Shown here in pieces: positions 18,264-26,220 of a stretch of DNA of 64,000 bases (position 1 is the first letter of the stretch; each line of letters begins with the position of its first letter). The notes under the pieces were generated by a model. It was not told the DNA's origin, searched no databases, and saw only the letters and a list, made by a program, of their open reading frames with translations. The position numbers were made by a program, and so were the translations under genes. The DNA is from CAZKAP01 sp964552195 (GTDB lineage Bacteria; Bacteroidota; Bacteroidia; Flavobacteriales; Flavobacteriaceae): the NCBI GenBank assembly GCA_964552195.1, contig CAZKFM010000005.1, positions 62,001 through 126,000 on the forward strand, read 5' to 3'.

Positions 18264-18747
18264 TTAGTCGTTTCCGGAGTTTCTGCTTAATGCGCTGAAT
18301 CCGGGTACCCACATTAGTCTTGCTCAGATTTACAATCTCGGCAATTTCTTCGTGGCTATTTTCTTCCAGATAGAGCAAAATGATAGCTCTGTCCATCGCA
18401 CCCAGTTTCTGAATGGCTGCCATAAGGGCACCGATGCCTTCGTCGGCCACGGCACTGCTCTCAACCTGAGGAATATCGAAAATTATGGGTACGGATACTA
18501 TACTTGACTTCTTCCTTTTGTGCCGCTTAAGGAACTGCATGGCCGTATTTATGGCAATGCTGTACAACCAGGTATCCCGGGAAGAATCGTGTCGAAAAGA
18601 CAAAAATGAACGCCATACCTGATAGGCGATTTCCTGCATCAGGTCTTGCCGATCCTCTTCCGTTCCCCCATAAAACGAGGCTATTCGAAAAATCCGTTCC
18701 CGGTTTTTATCGATGAGAGCTAGGTATTGGACCTGATTATCCGACAT
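18241..18747 (-). CDS. ECF-type RNA polymerase sigma factor
   Basis: 168 residues with sigma-70 region 2 (residues of about 14-80, EEDRQDLMQEIAYQVWRSF) and region 4 (about 105-160, AIILLYLEENSHEEIAEIV). No region 1 or 3 is present, so it is an ECF sigma factor. It heads an apparent operon with a coupled membrane protein, two more small membrane proteins and possibly the lipoprotein at 15871. This points to an envelope-stress or nutrient-sensing regulon whose signal is unknown. Confidence 0.92.
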   Translation of the reverse strand: MSDNQVQYLALIDKNRERIFRIASFYGGTEEDRQDLMQEIAYQVWRSFLSFRHDSSRDTWLYSIAINTAMQFLKRHKRKKSSIVSVPIIFDIPQVESSAVADEGIGALMAAIQKLGAMDRAIILLYLEENSHEEIAEIVNLSKTNVGTRIQRIKQKLRKRLNANSHGH

Positions 18748-18956
18748 AATAATTACAAGCTACATATTGTAGGGTTATCATAATTAGTATTCGATCCGTG
18801 TTAAAAATCACAACCTAAAGAAGTATTTTATTAATCCATTTCAGATTTATACGCTTCTTCGGGAGATCGGCGCCATGAAATGTGGGATGTTAACTTTCTC
18901 GACTGATCGAAGTTCATTACCTTGAAAATCCTAAACTTTAACTAAATACTCCCACT

Positions 18957-19643
18957 ATGAAAACCTGGATTTTTGCCCTTGGCCTGATGTGTTCGTTTGT
19001 CCTCTACGGTCAGAACGACTGCAGCAAGTACTACCCGTTTAACGAGGGTACGACTACCGAATACGAATCCTACGACAAGAAAGGTAAAACAGTCGCGAAG
19101 ATGAAGTACACGGTGAGCGACGTCAGCAAAAGTGGCGGTGCGACTACCGCGACCATCAATACCGAATTCTACGACAAAAAGGACGAACTCGTGATGACCA
19201 ATACTTTCGATATGAAATGCGACGGCTCTTCAGTAACCATTGACTTCAAGTCGCTCATGAACAATCCGGGCATGCAGCAGTTCCAGAATGCCGAAGCCAC
19301 CGTTACCGGGACCAATCTGGAAATACCCAATAACCTGACTCCAGGACAGACCCTGAACGATGCTAATGTGAATGTTGCGGTGGATATGGGGGGCATGAGC
19401 ATGAATATTACTACGGAGATTACCGACCGCAAAGTGGAGAAGACTGAGACCGTTACCACTCCTGCCGGAACCTTTGAATGCGTCGTGATTTCTCAGTCTT
19501 CCCAGGCCAAGATGATGGTCGGTAAGGTTAAGACGGTCGAAAAGACCTGGCTTGCAGCAGGAGTAGGTATGATCAAGACCGAAAATTACAATGCCAATGG
19601 AAAGCTGCAGGGCTCCATGGTCTTAACTTCAATCACCAAATAA
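18957..19643 (+). CDS. Secreted TapB/DUF3108-like protein
   Basis: 228 residues with a signal peptide ending near LYGQ. The body is a beta-strand-rich sequence of the DUF3108/TapB type, with the characteristic stretch TVTTPAGTFECVVISQ and the closing KTWLAAGVGMIKTENY. It is probably periplasmic or surface-associated. Members occur across Bacteroidota with no firm function. A possible terminator follows at 19646-19682. Confidence 0.75.
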   Translation: MKTWIFALGLMCSFVLYGQNDCSKYYPFNEGTTTEYESYDKKGKTVAKMKYTVSDVSKSGGATTATINTEFYDKKDELVMTNTFDMKCDGSSVTIDFKSLMNNPGMQQFQNAEATVTGTNLEIPNNLTPGQTLNDANVNVAVDMGGMSMNITTEITDRKVEKTETVTTPAGTFECVVISQSSQAKMMVGKVKTVEKTWLAAGVGMIKTENYNANGKLQGSMVLTSITK

Positions 19644-19645
19644 GG

Positions 19646-19682
19646 AAATGAATTAAGCGTTCTCAGGCGCCTTCATTTTCTT
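19646..19682 (+). terminator. Probable intrinsic terminator
   Basis: The stem AAATGAA (19646-19652)/TTCATTT (19672-19678) has an inner GCG/CGC pair and an asymmetric bulge, and ends in a T-rich run. It lies just after the stop of the TapB-like gene. Confidence 0.45.
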
Positions 19683-19751
19683 GTAGGTTTACGGTTCCAA
19701 TTATTCCGATTTGGATACTTTCGCGCCTTGAACGGTAGTAAATCGCAAGGC

Positions 19752-20528
19752 ATGAAGGTGTTGCTTCGATTCCTGTTGTTAGTTCCCCTGATCCTCAGTG
19801 GACAGGCCCAAAAAAAGGATTCCATTACACCTGTGGACACACTCCGGCTAAAGGCTGATCTGGCGATAACGGGTTTCTATCAGGGAGGAAACGTTCAGAC
19901 CCTGATATTCCGGGCGAAATCGGATATACGCTACAGGCCCTGGGACGATCTCCAATTTCAGACCAAGAATTCGTATGTCTATCAGGAATTTGGTAAGGTC
20001 AAGGCGGACGAGGACATACTAAGTCTGAATTTCCTGCATCTGTATCCGAAAAAGAAAGTGTCCCCACTGGCCCTGGCTTTTTTGAGTACCAACTTTCGCC
20101 GGGAAATCAACCTGCGTTATCTGCTGGGTGCTGGGGCTGCCATTAAGGTTTTACAGAAGAAACGCAACAAACTGGAGTTTTCCGTGACCTTCGAGTACGA
20201 GAGTACGGATTTCAAGAGTGATGACTTTAACCGGGACGAGTTCGATGGGGACAGCAGGCTCAACACCCTTCGGGGTACTTTATGGGTGAGTGGGCGTCAC
20301 GAACTCTTCAAGAAGAAGGTTATCCTTTCCCACGAGAACTATTTTCAGCCCTCTCTGGAACAACAGGGAAATTTCAGATATCGGGCCGATTTCGGACTAG
20401 AATTACCGGTCTGGAAGTTTCTATCGTTTAAAGTGAACTACCTGAGGGCTCGTGAAAGCGTGGTTATCGAAGGACAGGTGCCACAGGATGAGTTCCTGAC
20501 CCTGGGATTTACAGTGAAGAACTATTGA
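19752..20528 (+). CDS. DUF481-like outer-membrane beta-barrel protein
   Basis: About 258 residues from ATG 19752; the upstream TTG at 19728 would only add residues before a normal signal peptide (MKVLLRFLLLVPLILSGQAQ). Alternating amphipathic strands and an ending with Phe-Thr-Val-Lys-Asn-Tyr fit an outer-membrane beta-barrel of the DUF481 type. Function unknown. Confidence 0.75.
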   Translation: MKVLLRFLLLVPLILSGQAQKKDSITPVDTLRLKADLAITGFYQGGNVQTLIFRAKSDIRYRPWDDLQFQTKNSYVYQEFGKVKADEDILSLNFLHLYPKKKVSPLALAFLSTNFRREINLRYLLGAGAAIKVLQKKRNKLEFSVTFEYESTDFKSDDFNRDEFDGDSRLNTLRGTLWVSGRHELFKKKVILSHENYFQPSLEQQGNFRYRADFGLELPVWKFLSFKVNYLRARESVVIEGQVPQDEFLTLGFTVKNY

Positions 20529-20604
20529 CCACATAAGGGAATAGCCTGGATTCTATGTGTTTTGGATACTTGTTATCTTGCTTCCTGCCTAAACAACGAA
20601 GAAT

Positions 20605-20805
20605 ATGGAAGATCCTGGCGTACTCGGTCCCTTGATCGTTTTTGGAATAATCGCTTTTATCTGGCTTTTGCCCATACTGTGGATAATATCCTCTGGCAAA
20701 ACGAATTCCAGCGAAAAGCTGGCTTGGATACTGGCTGTCGTATTCGTTTCTTGGTTTGCCTTTATATTCTACCTGTTGTTGGCTCCGTTGAAGCCGAAAA
20801 ACTGA
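20605..20805 (+). CDS. Small PLDc_N-domain membrane protein
   Basis: 66 residues, two membrane helices (about 9-28 and 38-60) with the family's W-I-L-x-V-V-F...Y-L-L-L pattern (EKLAWILAVVFVSWFAFIFY). It corresponds to the phospholipase D N-terminal membrane anchor domain found as a stand-alone protein. No catalytic HKD motif is present, so it is not an enzyme. It converges with the YdeI-like pseudogene. Confidence 0.75.
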   Translation: MEDPGVLGPLIVFGIIAFIWLLPILWIISSGKTNSSEKLAWILAVVFVSWFAFIFYLLLAPLKPKN

Positions 20806-20825
20806 TACGATAATAAAACCGATCC

Positions 20826-21425
20826 TCATTCCGCCGGTCCGGCATCTCTGCCTTCCAGGTGGTTGGCCTTTATATTTTCTGATGCTTTCCGGGCGGTTTC
20901 GTTGATTCGCTTCTCCCGGGTCTCCTTCCGCTTTGCCGACTTTATCCATTCCAGTATACCCCGTTTTGACGAATCAGGAAATCGATTAAGATAATACTCG
21001 GCTTTTTGGTGGCTTTTCAGCGCTTGGGCAAGATCTGGGGGAATTACCCCTTTCTCCACCTCATCTAGAAAATTCCAGGTTCCCGTTTTCTTGGCGTGTT
21101 CGACCAAGTCCAGGCCGGCAGGCTTCATCAGCCCCAGTTTCGAGAGTCGTTCGACGCGTTCCTTATTGGAGCCTGACCAATTACTCTTCGGATTCCGAGG
21201 AGAAATAAGGAGCATGGACTGGGCGTCGTTGAGCTTACGGGTATGACTGTCGACCCAGCCGAAGCAAATCAGCTGGTCAACGATTTCCTCGTAGCTGATT
21301 TAAGGCTTGCCGGATGCCTTTTTCCATCGTACCAGCCAGGTCGTGCCCCGTGTCTGGTGGTTTTCTTCCAGCCAGTCCCGGAGTTCCCTGGCGGATTCTA
21401 TGGTGACTTTCTCGTATTCCTTCAT
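20826..21425 (-). pseudogene. YdeI/OmpD-associated family gene interrupted by an in-frame TAA
   Basis: Reading from ATG 21425 the frame runs for 199 codons to 20826, the family's normal length, and is broken only by a TAA at 21300-21302 (codon 42). Before the stop it reads RWKKASGKP and after it ISYEEIVDQLICFGWVDS, a continuous match to the YdeI N-terminal domain. The C-terminal OmdA-like helical part (RGILEWIKSAKRKETREKRI) is intact. A single base change in a TCA serine codon would give this stop. An internal ATG at 21215 would produce only 129 residues without the N-terminal fold. Either a recent nonsense mutation or a sequence error. Confidence 0.85.
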
Positions 21426-21481
21426 AGTACATCAACGAGGTAGGTTTCACTAAGATATCTATTGATACACCTTATAAAAAC

Positions 21482-21511
21482 AAAAAACCGGGGCTTCTTT
21501 TCAGAAACCCC
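21482..21511 (-). terminator. Intrinsic terminator of icd
   Basis: On the minus strand GGGGTTTC (21511-21504) pairs with GAAGCCCC (21497-21490) apart from one mismatch, followed by GG and a T6 run. It lies 27 bases after the isocitrate dehydrogenase stop. Confidence 0.8.
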
Positions 21512-21537
21512 AGAATATGCTTGGCTTATGCAATTGC

Positions 21538-22974
21538 TTACTGCCCCTGTCCGAGCGAATAACCGCGCTCGCCATCAAAGGTGTACAGATTCTCGGTCTT
21601 TATCGCATCGATTCCGACTTCCACAGCCTTGGTAAGGACCTCGAGTATATCCTCCTTGGAAGCTGTTGACCCTTCCTGCGCCTTGTAGCGACACCTCCAG
21701 TGATCCGTACAGAAGGTTTCCTTAAAGCCCTGTGGCCAGACCTTAACCCCACGGTTGGTGATCATGGTCAGCTGAAGGGTATCATTGTTCATCTTCTGCA
21801 GATCTTCGGCGATTTTATCCGGATCGGTTCCTTCCCAGTGTACAAATACATCGACTCCAACCAATTCCTTATTGGCTTTGGGCTTTCGCACATGTCTTGG
21901 AATCGAAATGGTGCCTGAGTTCTTTAGCTCCACTTTTTTCAACGTCTGCGGTACCTGACCCAGGTTGGCGATTACCGCTTCGGCAAATTCTTTCGTACCG
22001 ACCTTCTGAGTGCTGACCCCTTCCTTATAGATGTCGTAGGTATGGATACCGTCTTCCATGGTTTTCAGCCAGGCGTTCTGTACCTTTTCTGCGATATCGG
22101 ACTGGCCGATATGCTGTAACATCAGTATGGCACCCTGCAGCAGACCCGATGGGTTCGCCATATTCTGTCCTGCCCTCCTTGGAGCCGAACCGTGGATGGC
22201 CTCGAACATGGCATGGTCGTGACCGATGTTGGATGAGCCGGCCAAACCTACCGAACCCGTGATCTGAGCAGCGATATCCGAGAGCACATCACCGTACAGG
22301 TTGGGCATAACGATCACGTCGAACGCCTCGGGCGTATCGGCCATCTTGGCTGCCCCTATATCTATGATCCAGTGCTCGTTTTCAATCTCAGGATACTTAA
22401 CCGCAATCTCATCGAATACCTTATGGAATAATCCGTCGGTCTGCTTCATGATGTTGTCCTTGGTGAAGCAGGTTACCTTTTTGCGGCCGTATTTACGGGC
22501 GTACTCGAAGGCATAAGTGATAATCTTTTCACAACCGGGGCGGCTGATCAGCTTCAGGCACTGCACCACCTCATCTGTCTGCTGGTGCTCGATACCCGCA
22601 TACAGGTCTTCCTCATTTTCCCGTATGATGACTAAATCCATATCGGGGTGCTTGGTGGCGATAAAGGGGTGCAAACTTTTGCAGGGCCTGACGTTGGCAA
22701 ACAGACCCAGTGTCTTCCTAGTGGTTACATTGAGACTCTTATAACCGCCTCCCTGTGGGGTTGTGATCGGGGCTTTGAGGAAAATCTTGTTCCTTCTTAT
22801 GGTCTCCCAGGCCTCATCGGATATACCCGCCGTATTTCCTGCGAGATATACCTTTTCTCCGACTTCAATCTCATCAATGTCCAATTGTGCGCCTGCCGCT
22901 TTTAAGATCATCAAAGTGGCATCCATGATTTCAGGACCGATACCATCGCCCTTGGCTACAGTTATTTTTGTCAC
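21538..22974 (-). CDS. icd: NADP-dependent isocitrate dehydrogenase, long form
   Basis: 478 residues. Converts isocitrate to 2-oxoglutarate and CO2 in the TCA cycle. The substrate segment KSLNVTTRKTLGLFANVRPC, the metal-binding Asp region YGDVLSDIAAQITGS and the nucleotide-binding GSAPRRAGQNMANPSG are all visible. The last 140 residues form the extra C-terminal domain known from Thermus and Rickettsia-type enzymes; the E. coli type is about 416 residues and lacks it. The gene is monocistronic, with a terminator at 21482-21511. Confidence 0.93.
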   Translation of the reverse strand: MTKITVAKGDGIGPEIMDATLMILKAAGAQLDIDEIEVGEKVYLAGNTAGISDEAWETIRRNKIFLKAPITTPQGGGYKSLNVTTRKTLGLFANVRPCKSLHPFIATKHPDMDLVIIRENEEDLYAGIEHQQTDEVVQCLKLISRPGCEKIITYAFEYARKYGRKKVTCFTKDNIMKQTDGLFHKVFDEIAVKYPEIENEHWIIDIGAAKMADTPEAFDVIVMPNLYGDVLSDIAAQITGSVGLAGSSNIGHDHAMFEAIHGSAPRRAGQNMANPSGLLQGAILMLQHIGQSDIAEKVQNAWLKTMEDGIHTYDIYKEGVSTQKVGTKEFAEAVIANLGQVPQTLKKVELKNSGTISIPRHVRKPKANKELVGVDVFVHWEGTDPDKIAEDLQKMNNDTLQLTMITNRGVKVWPQGFKETFCTDHWRCRYKAQEGSTASKEDILEVLTKAVEVGIDAIKTENLYTFDGERGYSLGQGQ

Positions 22975-23188
22975 GTTTTTAATTTTTAGTTACTGCTTAA
23001 TTTTTAGGAAGTTCCGCGAAGGTAACCCTATAAAAGCATTTCATAAAGGCAGAAACCCCTTTTCGTACCTAAAGACAGGTGCCGAAATGATCATCGATAG
23101 CCAATAAGCCGGAGTATTCATAAAAATTTAAGGCTTTGTGTGTATACGCGTAAGACACATAGTAAGTGGTCGGGCTTCATACGAAAAA

Positions 23189-23220
23189 GTTGTCCGATAA
23201 GACAACAAATGATATCTTTG
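23189..23220 (+). promoter_or_regulatory. higBA promoter with overlapping inverted-repeat operator
   Basis: GTTGTC-N6-GACAAC (23189-23206) is a perfect inverted repeat. It overlaps a -33 TTG (23190-23192) that is 20 bases from a perfect -7 box TATCTTTG (23213-23220). The toxin ATG is at 23225, about where transcription should begin, so the message may be leaderless. The repeat is a natural site for HigA autorepression. Confidence 0.7.
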
Positions 23221-23224
23221 GTTA

Positions 23225-23566
23225 ATGTCGAAAAATCGAGGGCTATTTTTTTTCAAAAATTACTTTGAACAGTTTTATGACAGTCAGAATGACAAGGTCA
23301 AAAAGAAAATATTGTGGACACTTCGGGTTATCACTGAATTGGATCAAATCCCGGAAATCTACCTGAAACAGATCAAGAATTCTACGGGAATTTATGAGAT
23401 CAGAGTCCAGGTCGGAAACAATATATTTCGAATCTTCTGCTTTTTTGACATCGACAATTTAATAGTCATTGGTCACGGTTTCCAAAAAAAGACTCAGAAG
23501 ACACCAAAACAACAAATTGAGAGAGCCGAACAAATAAAACGAGAATATTATGAAAGCAAAGAATAA
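23225..23566 (+). CDS. higB: HigB/RelE-family toxin (Gp49-like)
   Basis: 113 residues of the RelE/ParE fold, Gp49/HigB branch: YFEQFYDSQNDKVKKKILWT, IYLKQIKNSTGIYEIRVQ, NNIFRIFCFFD and GFQKKTQKTPKQQIERAEQI are the usual conserved stretches. Such toxins cut mRNA on the ribosome. The gene comes before its antitoxin, the order typical of higBA. It overlaps higA by 17 bases. Confidence 0.9.
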   Translation: MSKNRGLFFFKNYFEQFYDSQNDKVKKKILWTLRVITELDQIPEIYLKQIKNSTGIYEIRVQVGNNIFRIFCFFDIDNLIVIGHGFQKKTQKTPKQQIERAEQIKREYYESKE

Positions 23567-23858
23567 AAATCTGACGAGTCTGGACGAGTTCATCGACAAA
23601 AAGGTTGGTAAAGTCGGAACAGAAAATCGCGAGCTGTTTGAGAGTGAATATGAAAAGTTCAAGCTAGGGGCTCTAATACAGCAAGCCCGCGAAAAAAAAG
23701 GGTTAACACAAGAACAGCTCGCTAAACTTGCAGGAACCAACAAGTCTTACATTTCAAGACTTGAACGGGATTTAAAGGACATAAGATTCTCAACTCTTCA
23801 ACGAATTATCAATGATGGACTAGGTGGGCATCTTGATATCTCAATTAACCTGGACTAA
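23550..23858 (+). CDS. higA: HigA-family antitoxin, XRE helix-turn-helix
   Basis: 102 residues with a helix-turn-helix of the XRE/Cro type at about 45-95 (GLTQEQLAKLAGTNKSYISR). The acidic/basic N-terminal segment probably contacts the toxin. It overlaps the end of higB by 17 bases. As in other HigA proteins it is expected to neutralise the toxin and repress the operon through the palindrome at 23189-23206. Confidence 0.9.
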   Translation: MKAKNKNLTSLDEFIDKKVGKVGTENRELFESEYEKFKLGALIQQAREKKGLTQEQLAKLAGTNKSYISRLERDLKDIRFSTLQRIINDGLGGHLDISINLD

Positions 23859-23944
23859 CAAAAAAAGTACAAAAGTCCATCAATGTGTTTGGAGCATAGC
23901 CTCCTTAGGGTCGGCTACGACTCTATCCGCAGACCATGAGCTTA

Positions 23945-24793
23945 CTACTCTGGGAAGCGCAGGGCAAAACGGATTTCATCCCCTGTACTCCGCTGGGAAA
24001 GGGCATTCATGGAATCTTCGGTAAGCTGAAGGACACGCGCATAACCCCCGGTGGTCTGGGCGTCCCGCATCAGTACAATCAATCGGCCCGAGGACGTCAG
24101 CTGGACCGTCCCCGGAAGCGTCACCGAGGTGACCATAGGCCGCTCATACGTTGATAAACGCTCCTTGATTTGATAGGCCATGCGATTGTTTTCCTTGGCA
24201 ATGTGAAACGTCCGTTGGAGCAAATCGTTTTGCATTCCTGTCGGTAAATACGCCCATTCAGGTCCGGGAAGCACTGCTAACCGCTCGTATTTAGATGCTT
24301 CGGGACGCCTTAAGCCCCAGACCGCAGGAAGGAAATCGGGAGAAGGGATTATGCGCAGGAAATCGCCTTTCTGTATATACGCCTTCGGAGTCACCGGATA
24401 ATACTGGGATCGGCTTCCCAATTTAAGCTCCGACCGTATCCCCCCCTGAACGGCCAGATAGGACCGAACGCCTTCCAGGCAACGGCCCATATCCAGTACA
24501 TCTCCTTCCCGTGCCATATAGGGGGTGTTCATCTCCAGATCCCGACCCTCCAACTGGGCACTCAGTTTTGCCCCGCACACGCAGAAATACACCTTTTGGT
24601 GAAATCGCAAACGGGGCCCTTTCAGGGTGGCTTCCAAAACCCCATCTCCCTCGAGGTTACCCAGGAACTTATTGGCCAAAACGGCCGATGCCCTGTCCAT
24701 GGCGCCTGAAACGGGTACACCCCACTTTCGGTAACCCCTCCTGCCCTGATCCTGCACACTGCTGAAGAAACCGGGATCGACCACCTCCATCAT
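23945..24793 (-). CDS. pxpC: 5-oxoprolinase subunit C (PxpC)
   Basis: About 282 residues from ATG 24793 (MMEVVDPGFFSSVQDQGRRG); the longer upstream frame is shadow from pxpB. VQDQGRRGYRKWGVPVSGAM is the signature of the KipA/PxpC (biotin-dependent carboxyltransferase-like) domain. With PxpA and PxpB it forms the ATP-dependent bacterial 5-oxoprolinase, which opens 5-oxo-L-proline to L-glutamate. The start overlaps the pxpB stop as ATGA. Confidence 0.93.
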   Translation of the reverse strand: MMEVVDPGFFSSVQDQGRRGYRKWGVPVSGAMDRASAVLANKFLGNLEGDGVLEATLKGPRLRFHQKVYFCVCGAKLSAQLEGRDLEMNTPYMAREGDVLDMGRCLEGVRSYLAVQGGIRSELKLGSRSQYYPVTPKAYIQKGDFLRIIPSPDFLPAVWGLRRPEASKYERLAVLPGPEWAYLPTGMQNDLLQRTFHIAKENNRMAYQIKERLSTYERPMVTSVTLPGTVQLTSSGRLIVLMRDAQTTGGYARVLQLTEDSMNALSQRSTGDEIRFALRFPE

Positions 24794-25506
24794 AATCCGC
24801 GGCGTATTTCGGGTTGATAGATTCCTTCCTTTACCTGTATCTCGATAAGGGAGAAGGTCGATGGATCGATGGGATAAAACTCGACCCCATCCCCCACCTG
24901 AATGGCACAGGGAGGTGACTGGTTTGGATCGAAAAACCGCAACGGGGTTCGTCCCAGCAATTGCCATCCTCCCGGGGAGGTCTGGGGATAAATTCCGGTC
25001 TGCTTCTCAGCCAGACCGACGGTCCCTGCCTCCACCTTCAATCGCGGCTCTGGTTTTCGCGGGAGTTGCAACGGTTCCGGTACATCGCCCAGGTACAGGA
25101 AACCCGGCAAGAAGCCTATTCCATAGACCGGATACACGTTCTGGCAATGGGTCCGGATCAACTCATCAACGGTCAAACCCAGTAAACTGGCAGACTCCTC
25201 CAGATCCGGACCGTATTCCGGGGAATAGCAGACGGGAATGCGCCAAATACCTCGGGCACCGGAATCCTGGCTTAAAGGATTCGATAACCGCGCCTTGATA
25301 ATCTCCATATCAGCCTCCTCCACCTCACGTGTAAAGTGCAGGCACAGACTTCGGTAGATTACCTGACTATCTTCCAGGTCAGGAAGGTGTTTTATCAAAT
25401 TTCTCTCCATGGCGATGATGTGCTCCAAGAGCCCCATGTACGAATTCTCCTCCCATTCCAGCAGAATGGATCGTTCTCCTTGTTTGAACACTCGGGGTTG
25501 CTTCAT
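24790..25506 (-). CDS. pxpB: 5-oxoprolinase subunit B (PxpB)
   Basis: About 238 residues from ATG 25506 (MKQPRVFKQGERSILLEWEE). The KipI/PxpB core is clear: VYPVYGIGFLPGFLYLGDVP, then LKVEAGTVGLAEKQTGIYPQ and SPGGWQLLGRTPL. It overlaps both neighbours as ATGA, so the three pxp subunits are translationally coupled. In Bacillus subtilis the homologue KipI also inhibits the sporulation kinase KinA; that role does not apply here. Confidence 0.93.
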   Translation of the reverse strand: MKQPRVFKQGERSILLEWEENSYMGLLEHIIAMERNLIKHLPDLEDSQVIYRSLCLHFTREVEEADMEIIKARLSNPLSQDSGARGIWRIPVCYSPEYGPDLEESASLLGLTVDELIRTHCQNVYPVYGIGFLPGFLYLGDVPEPLQLPRKPEPRLKVEAGTVGLAEKQTGIYPQTSPGGWQLLGRTPLRFFDPNQSPPCAIQVGDGVEFYPIDPSTFSLIEIQVKEGIYQPEIRRGL

Positions 25507-26210
25507 CCTTTCACCAGTTGAACCCCCCAAGTCGGGAAGTATGCATGCAAAAACCTCAACAGTTCAACGGAGGAAGCGTGTTCGCCGTGAACGCAATAGG
25601 TCTCCGCTCTGTTTTCCTTTAGGAAATACTCGCACTGATCCCGGGCTTCTTCCTTATCCGTGATCAATGCACCGGGGGCGGATCTTGGCAGAAGTTTACC
25701 CTCACTGTCATAACCCCGATCCAGAAACGCCTCCTCCCAAACCCGGACACCTCGATCTTCAGCCATTTGGGCTGCAGGCCAAGACTTGTCAGAAAACAGT
25801 GAACGCACGGGGTATTCCAGCAGGACTTCTAAGAACCACTCTCCTACTCCTTCCTTCTGAGCGATATCGTGATACAAGGCTCCGTGCGGCTTGACATGGT
25901 GCCAGGAGACGGAGGCTTCTTCCACCGATTCCGCAAAGAGGTCCAATTGGCGCCGGAGTTGGGTCTTGAGCTCCATCTCACTCAGCTGCAGTGATCTTCT
26001 GCCAAAGTGGTCCTGGTCCTCGTAGCCCGGATGGGCCCCGATGGCACAGGAATGATCAGCTGCTTTTCTCAGGGTTTTTTCAAGCAACACCCTGGAACCT
26101 GCGTGTCCACCACAGGCAATATTGACCTGATTAACCAATGGCATCAATGCTTCATCATGGGGAAAACCTTCCCCCAGATCGCAATTGATATATAAGTTCT
26201 TAATTTCCAT
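25503..26210 (-). CDS. pxpA: 5-oxoprolinase subunit A (PxpA, LamB/YcsF family)
   Basis: 235 residues of the LamB/YcsF fold. The family hallmarks are INCDLGEGF near the N-terminus, VNIACGGHAG, AIGAHPGYED, VKPHGALYHD and CVHGEHASSVELL. It provides the amidohydrolase-like site of the PxpABC complex. The gene starts 10 bases after the Nramp-like transporter stop and overlaps pxpB by the ATGA junction. Confidence 0.95.
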   Translation of the reverse strand: MEIKNLYINCDLGEGFPHDEALMPLVNQVNIACGGHAGSRVLLEKTLRKAADHSCAIGAHPGYEDQDHFGRRSLQLSEMELKTQLRRQLDLFAESVEEASVSWHHVKPHGALYHDIAQKEGVGEWFLEVLLEYPVRSLFSDKSWPAAQMAEDRGVRVWEEAFLDRGYDSEGKLLPRSAPGALITDKEEARDQCEYFLKENRAETYCVHGEHASSVELLRFLHAYFPTWGVQLVKG

Positions 26211-26220
26211 AGTTTACCGC

